Shown piece by piece: positions 8,736 through 12,293 of a stretch of DNA of 12,293 nucleotides (the stretch's first letter is position 1; every line of letters begins with the position of its first letter). The position numbers and the translations under genes are program-made. The notes under the pieces are model-generated. The model was not told the DNA's origin, ran no database searches, and saw only the letters and a program-made list of their open reading frames with translations. Origin of the DNA: Congregibacter sp. (GTDB lineage: Bacteria; Pseudomonadota; Gammaproteobacteria; Pseudomonadales; Halieaceae); the NCBI GenBank assembly GCA_013911345.1, contig JACETJ010000027.1:1-12293 (forward strand), written 5' to 3'.

Positions 8736-9461
8736 TCAGGGCGAGTGCCCGGTGACGGCCTGCCCGCCGACGGTGGCGCTCTTCAGTTGAATCACCGTCT
8801 CTGAGCCATGCTCGACATGCTGAGTGCGGACCATTAGAAAATCGTGATCGACCGCGAGCCAGGTATCAGAACTGCGCTCCTCGGGTTCGTCGTGTATTAG
8901 GCGGTAGTGAACGGTATTGAGCTTACCGACTGGTGTCTTCAGGAGCGCAGTTTCGATCAGGTCGAATTGTTTTACCTTCACCTTCGGACCATCGACGATG
9001 GAGAGAGAGATGCGTGCGGGAGGCGCATCCGCCAATAACAGCGTGAGGCGCATTTGCTCCTGTTGGCTTAAGCGGTCCAGCACCTCAGGTGACCAGGGGT
9101 GCTCAGTCCACTCTTTCTTCCGCAGGCTGCGGATCGTTTCCGCATCTTCATCAAATAGCACCTCGCGTCGGCGATTACTTACGCCGCTCAGCTGATAGAC
9201 GAAGCGCTCGCCGACGATTTGGTCTCCTTTCACTGAGAAGTGGGAGTCTTCACTCAGCTTGACAATAAAACCCTTTTTGCCGCCTTGGCTGAGGTGGTAC
9301 CGGCCGTCTTCTTCTGCAAGAGTGCGCGTGAGGGTTACGCCCAGTCCGGCCACTTTTGTCGTGTACTTTGCGGTGTATAGAGACAGCGGGCCGTCGGCGA
9401 GTGCTGTCGCCGCGGTAAATAGCGTTCCGATCAATAGACCGATGATTTGCAAAAGCCTCAT
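8736..9461 (-). CDS. DUF3108 family exported protein
   Basis: Small exported protein of unknown function, probably periplasmic. From the ATG at 9461 it has 241 residues with a clear signal peptide (MRLLQIIGLLIGTLFTAATALA) and likely cleavage after Ala22. The mature part is predicted beta-rich, as expected for DUF3108: LYTAKYTTKVAGLGVTLTRTL (28-48) opens the fold, and TPVGKLNTVHYR (176-187) and WLAVDHDFLMVRTQHVEHG (201-219) are family-like blocks. An upstream in-frame start at 9533 would add 24 basic residues and hide the signal peptide inside purN, so I reject it. The ATG overlaps the purN stop by four bases (ATGA), with GGGAG upstream. The same gene order (purM-purN-DUF3108) occurs in Pseudomonas. 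No enzymatic motif is visible. Confidence 0.85.
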   Translation of the reverse strand: MRLLQIIGLLIGTLFTAATALADGPLSLYTAKYTTKVAGLGVTLTRTLAEEDGRYHLSQGGKKGFIVKLSEDSHFSVKGDQIVGERFVYQLSGVSNRRREVLFDEDAETIRSLRKKEWTEHPWSPEVLDRLSQQEQMRLTLLLADAPPARISLSIVDGPKVKVKQFDLIETALLKTPVGKLNTVHYRLIHDEPEERSSDTWLAVDHDFLMVRTQHVEHGSETVIQLKSATVGGQAVTGHSP

Positions 9462-10108
9462 GACGCGTGCTCCCACAGTTCTCCCGATGGCGGCACCGGC
9501 GCGCCATCTTTTAGCAGGCCGCCGGCGTGCCATGTTAACCGGCCGGCGAGGTGCCAGTTGACAGCCATCGGGTAAATGCGATGCTCCACCGTCAATACCC
9601 GGCTCGCCAACGTCTCGGCGTCGTCCTCTGATTCTATCAAGACCCTAGCCTGTAAGACCGGCGGGCCACCATCAAGTTCCCCGGTGACGTAATGTACAGT
9701 TGCCCCGGCGTGTGTGTCACCGCTGTCTAACGCGCGTTGGTGGGTGTGCAAGCCCGGATAAAGTGGGAGTAGAGAGGGGTGGATATTCATCAGTCGTCCG
9801 GAAAAGCGAGCAACGAAGTCCGCAGTTAGGATGCGCATGAAGCCCGCCAGCACGACCAAGTCAGGCTGCGCACTGTCGACAACCCCTGCCAGATCTTCAT
9901 CAAAGGCCTCTCGAGTCGGGTAGCGTTGATGGTCGACCAGGGCGGTCTCAACGCCTGCGTCGTTTGCAATGTTTAGCCCGCCGGCGCCGGGACGATTGCT
10001 GACCACCAGCGAGATCTCTCCACCCAACGATCCCTCGAGGCTCGCGCTCAGCAGCGACTGGAAATTTGAGCCCCGGCCCGATAGCAATACAGCGACGCGC
10101 TTTGTCAC
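9458..10108 (-). CDS. purN: Phosphoribosylglycinamide formyltransferase (GART)
   Basis: Transfers a formyl group from 10-formyl-tetrahydrofolate to GAR to give FGAR, the third step of de novo purine synthesis. The phosphate-binding loop is SGRGSNFQSL (10-19). The catalytic triad is conserved as Asn108 and His110 in MNIHPSLLP and Asp146 in ELDGG, equivalent to Asn106/His108/Asp144 of E. coli. The 216 residues are a normal length. The start is GTG at 10108, ten bases after the purM TAG; an AGGG lies about eight bases upstream, and no other in-frame start precedes the conserved N-terminus. It is co-transcribed with purM and overlaps the DUF3108 gene by four bases. Confidence 0.96.
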   Translation of the reverse strand: MTKRVAVLLSGRGSNFQSLLSASLEGSLGGEISLVVSNRPGAGGLNIANDAGVETALVDHQRYPTREAFDEDLAGVVDSAQPDLVVLAGFMRILTADFVARFSGRLMNIHPSLLPLYPGLHTHQRALDSGDTHAGATVHYVTGELDGGPPVLQARVLIESEDDAETLASRVLTVEHRIYPMAVNWHLAGRLTWHAGGLLKDGAPVPPSGELWEHAS

Positions 10109-10118
10109 ACCTCAAGCC

Positions 10119-11159
10119 CTAGCAGAGTGCCACTCCGACCGCGGCGTCGGAAATCTCACCCAGTTCCCAGCCCGGCAGCCCCAGCGCGTCTAGATGGCTC
10201 AGTGTATCAGCGGTCCGCTCGGCTGCCACCACCAGAATCATGCCCACACCGCAGTTGAATGTGCGCATCATCTCCAGCTCTTCGATGTTGCCGCCAGCCT
10301 GCAACCACTCAAACACAGGTGGAAGCGACCAGCTGTCGCGACGCACACGCGCCCCGAGCCCATCGGGTAACACTCTGGGCAAATTTTCCAGAAGGCCGCC
10401 CCCGGTGATGTGCGCCATAGCTTTGACGCTGACGGATTTCTGCAAAGCAAGGAGCGGTCGGTTGTAGATCGTGGTGGGGGCCAGCAGGGCCTCGGCCAAG
10501 CTCACCTCACCACAGATTTCCCGAGTGTCGGCGCCTGTGTGTTCGAGCACCTTGCGAATCAGGGAGTAGCCATTGGAATGTGGGCCGCTGGAGGGCAGGG
10601 CGATCAACTTATCACCGGCCTCCACTGTGCTCCCGTCGATAATATTGGCGCGGTCCACGACGCCGACACAGAATCCAGCCAGATCGTAGTCCTCGCCCTC
10701 GTACATGCCGGGCATTTCAGCGGTCTCACCGCCAACCAGCGCGGCGCCGGCCAGTTCGCAGCCCTTGCCGATACCGGACACGACTGCCGCAGCCACGTCG
10801 ACATTGAGCTTGCCGGTTGCGTAATAATCGAGGAAAAAAAGCGGTTCCGCGCCCACAACGGCAATATCGTTACTGCACATCGCCACCAGATCGATGCCAA
10901 TAGTGTTGTGGATGCCCAGATCCATCGCCAGTCGTAACTTAGTACCTACGCCATCGGTGCCGGATACCAGAATCGGTTCTGAGTAGCCCGGCGGAATCGC
11001 GCACAGTGCACCAAATCCTCCCAGCCCGGTCAGCACCTCCGGACGGAGTGTCGCCTGGCTGACCGACTTGATGCGCTCTACCAATGCATTGCCGGCATCG
11101 ATATCGACGCCGGCATCGCGGTAGGTCAGCGAGGGTTCTGAGGAGGATGGATCAGCCAT
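10119..11159 (-). CDS. purM: Phosphoribosylformylglycinamidine cyclo-ligase (AIR synthetase)
   Basis: ATP-dependent closure of FGAM to aminoimidazole ribotide, the fifth step of purine synthesis. From the ATG at 11159 the product has 346 residues, against 345 in E. coli. Conserved blocks are [14 protein letters not shown] (11-24), [16 protein letters not shown] (66-81), [16 protein letters not shown] (103-118), [12 protein letters not shown] (142-153), [14 protein letters not shown] (190-203) and [16 protein letters not shown] (250-265). A GTG at 11204 would extend the frame by 15 residues, but the ATG matches the usual family start and has a GAGAG upstream. It is the first gene of purM-purN-DUF3108 and divergent from the DUF2066 gene. 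Confidence 0.96.
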   Translation of the reverse strand: MADPSSSEPSLTYRDAGVDIDAGNALVERIKSVSQATLRPEVLTGLGGFGALCAIPPGYSEPILVSGTDGVGTKLRLAMDLGIHNTIGIDLVAMCSNDIAVVGAEPLFFLDYYATGKLNVDVAAAVVSGIGKGCELAGAALVGGETAEMPGMYEGEDYDLAGFCVGVVDRANIIDGSTVEAGDKLIALPSSGPHSNGYSLIRKVLEHTGADTREICGEVSLAEALLAPTTIYNRPLLALQKSVSVKAMAHITGGGLLENLPRVLPDGLGARVRRDSWSLPPVFEWLQAGGNIEELEMMRTFNCGVGMILVVAAERTADTLSHLDALGLPGWELGEISDAAVGVALC

Positions 11160-11284
11160 GCCGCGCTCTCTGGCAGTCAAAATAGGATAGTAATGTGCCG
11201 GCACTGTCTAGGAAAGCAAACGAGTGCAGTTTGGTTGATAATATGTCGTCGCAATCTCTGGGCGTCAGTTCGCGTCGAGAAAAT

Positions 11285-11332
11285 CTGTAGTGCTATTTGT
11301 AGTGCTGACTATAGTGCTGACGATAGCGCTGA
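11285..11332 (+). repeat. Four imperfect 12-base tandem repeats
   Basis: Four consecutive units, CTGTAGTGCTAT, TTGTAGTGCTGA, CTATAGTGCTGA and CGATAGCGCTGA, share the core TAGYGCT. They sit in the region between purM and the DUF2066 start. The unit length is a multiple of three; in the frame starting at 11193 the repeats encode x-Ser-Ala-x four times. They may be a binding-site array, a slippage product, or part of a small gene. Confidence 0.8.
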
Positions 11333-11407
11333 AGGAAACCTGCCGTGTTCCACATGCCACAGTCCGACTCATTTTTTGCCGTGCTCTGCAGTCAGAGGTG
11401 GTACATG

Positions 11408-11432
11408 GGTTGGCAACCGGGTGAAAGTCACC
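11408..11432 (+). promoter_or_regulatory. Two adjacent small hairpins directly before the DUF2066 start
   Basis: GGTT-GGC-AACC (11408-11418) is followed at once by GGTGA-AAG-TCACC (11420-11432), ending one base before the ATG at 11434. Both arms pair perfectly. In an mRNA they would cover the likely ribosome binding site (GGGTGA, 11419-11424) and could limit translation. I do not recognise a known riboswitch class. Confidence 0.45.
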
Positions 11433-11433
11433 A

Positions 11434-12293
11434 ATGTTGATGGCGACTGAGAGACGCCTAGGTCACCTCAACGGTGCGCTGCTTTTGAGCTTTGCGCTGA
11501 TATGGGGCCTCATGGGGGGCATCTGGCAAGAGGCGCTGGGGCAAAACGAAGAAGTGATCGTTCGCATTGACGTTGATGATCGCAGCGAGGACAGCATCGA
11601 TCGGGCTGCTCGTGAAGCGCTGGAAAGCGTGCTTTTGAAGCGCTCCGGGGACCGCTCACTGCTGGTCCACCCCAGTGTGAGCGCCGCTCTGGATGCGGCA
11701 CGGTCCAACCTTTCTCTCTACCAATTCGAGAGAGTGGAAAATAGAACGCGCTTTGTGGCTCACATTGATCTATCGCTGATAGAACGTCTGATTCAGGCTG
11801 CCAACGGCACGCTGTGGGCAGAGGCGCGTCCACCCATCTTATTGTGGTTAGTGGTCGATGATCTCTCTGGGCGCCGCTTTGGCAACACCGAAGAGGAAAG
11901 GTTGTTGTGGGAGTCCTTGAGCGAGGCCTTTGATCAGCTCGGTATCAAGTTGAGGCGTCCGTTGTACGATCTGCCAGACTCGGTATTGGTCTCGCCAGAG
12001 ACGCTCTGGCGCAGGGATTTTGGACCGATTGTGGAAGCTTCTGAGCGTTACGGCATGACACATATTTTGGTGGGACGGCTCATTGGGCTGAGCGAGGGTC
12101 GTTACATCGGGGAATGGATTTACCGTGATAACAGCATCGAGCGTGCGGTCTCGGTACAGGCGGCTTCCACGGAAGCGCTGATTGATCCGGGGCTCGACAT
12201 GGCGATGGAAGAGATGCGTCGGCAGTACGCTGTTGCCCTGACCGACCGCAAGGCGGCACAGGCGCTGCGGGTGAACGTGCGCAATGTCGTGAA
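11434..12293 (+). CDS. DUF2066 family exported protein (3' end outside window)
   Basis: The frame is open from ATG 11434 to the right edge (286 residues seen); an alternative ATG lies two codons later at 11440. The N-terminus has two Arg (ERRLGHLNG) and a hydrophobic stretch (residues 14-31), consistent with a signal peptide or membrane anchor. Family-like blocks are VIVRIDVDDRSEDSIDRAAREAL (41-63, as the opening strand and helix), LLKRSGDRSLL (67-77), ARPPILLWLVVDDLSGRRFG (131-150) and ASERYGMTHILVGRL (202-216). These match DUF2066, an envelope-associated family of unknown role that lies next to purM in Pseudomonas and other gammaproteobacteria, divergent as here. There, perM- and hda-type genes often follow; that part would lie beyond this window. 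The C-terminus is missing, so full length cannot be judged. Confidence 0.85.
   Translation, partial: MLMATERRLGHLNGALLLSFALIWGLMGGIWQEALGQNEEVIVRIDVDDRSEDSIDRAAREALESVLLKRSGDRSLLVHPSVSAALDAARSNLSLYQFERVENRTRFVAHIDLSLIERLIQAANGTLWAEARPPILLWLVVDDLSGRRFGNTEEERLLWESLSEAFDQLGIKLRRPLYDLPDSVLVSPETLWRRDFGPIVEASERYGMTHILVGRLIGLSEGRYIGEWIYRDNSIERAVSVQAASTEALIDPGLDMAMEEMRRQYAVALTDRKAAQALRVNVRNVV

Larger units (their letters stand above)
11160..11433. promoter_or_regulatory. Divergent intergenic region between purM and DUF2066
   Basis: 274 bases without a confident gene. Read toward purM (minus strand), TACTAT/TATCCT hexamers near 11181-11192 could be -10 boxes, with TAGACA upstream at short spacing. 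A perfect 10-base palindrome GTGCCGGCAC lies at 11195-11204. A sequence at 11214-11229 (AAGCAAACGAGTGCAG) matches 11 of 16 bases of the E. coli PurR operator consensus, including the GCAAACG half-site; PurR is not known from Pseudomonas-like groups, so this may be chance. On the + strand, GATAAT at 11237-11242 could be a -10 box. The 12-base repeats and the paired hairpins are listed separately. A weak 85-codon frame (11193-11450) crosses the region. Confidence 0.45.

Noticed and set aside
9462..9533. Longer start for the DUF3108 protein
   Set aside because: It would run inside purN and bury the signal peptide behind 24 basic residues; the ATG at 9461 gives a clean signal peptide and a four-base overlap.
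11160..11204. Upstream GTG start for purM
   Set aside because: The 15 extra residues are not part of the usual PurM N-terminus, and the ATG at 11159 gives the family length.
11341..11470. Riboswitch-like look of the DUF2066 leader (GGGTGAAAGTC, CTGAGA)
   Set aside because: The fragments recall cobalamin or TPP elements but the conserved cores are missing, and the CTGAGA lies inside the coding region.

Overview
The window is a compact, moderately GC-rich stretch of chromosomal core genome, almost entirely coding. Gene content, protein sequences and gene order point to a gammaproteobacterium. The Dcd, MetG-ApbC and DUF3108-purN-purM-DUF2066 arrangements resemble those of Pseudomonas and its relatives. 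A marine lineage near Halieaceae/Cellvibrionales is my inference, not something the sequence proves. I see no mobile element, CRISPR array, tRNA or rRNA.

Layout, left to right. (1) Positions 3-260: the 3' end of an unidentified gene on the + strand. (2) Positions 313-5401, minus strand: a complete six-gene Rnf/Rsx operon transcribed rsxA-rsxB-rsxC-rsxD-rsxG-rsxE. Every junction overlaps by 1 or 4 bases, and a probable intrinsic terminator follows rsxE. Together the six proteins form the membrane ferredoxin:NAD+ oxidoreductase (or the SoxR-reducing complex, as in E. coli). All visible cofactor ligands are present: eight Cys in RsxC, twelve Cys in RsxB, the paired intramembrane Cys in RsxA and RsxE, and flavinylation threonines in RsxD and RsxG. 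(3) Positions 5488-7137, minus strand: metG, a methionyl-tRNA synthetase that ends right after its anticodon-binding core. (4) A divergent 126-base promoter region, then apbC/mrp (Fe-S cluster carrier ATPase, without the usual N-terminal MIP18 domain) and dcd (dCTP deaminase) on the + strand.

(5) Positions 8736-11159, minus strand: purM-purN, two steps of de novo purine synthesis, with a small exported DUF3108 protein overlapping purN. (6) Positions 11160-11433: a divergent intergenic region holding four 12-base tandem repeats and two adjacent small hairpins directly before a start codon. (7) From 11434 to the right edge on the + strand: a DUF2066 protein, cut off by the window end.

Functionally, an Fe-S carrier (ApbC) sits beside an Fe-S-rich electron-transfer complex (Rnf), and nucleotide metabolism genes (dcd, purM, purN) lie nearby. 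I did not find a clearly new multi-gene system. The points most worth a second look are the shortened MetG and ApbC, the repeat/hairpin region before DUF2066, the fully overlapping rsx operon, and the unidentified partial gene at the left edge.
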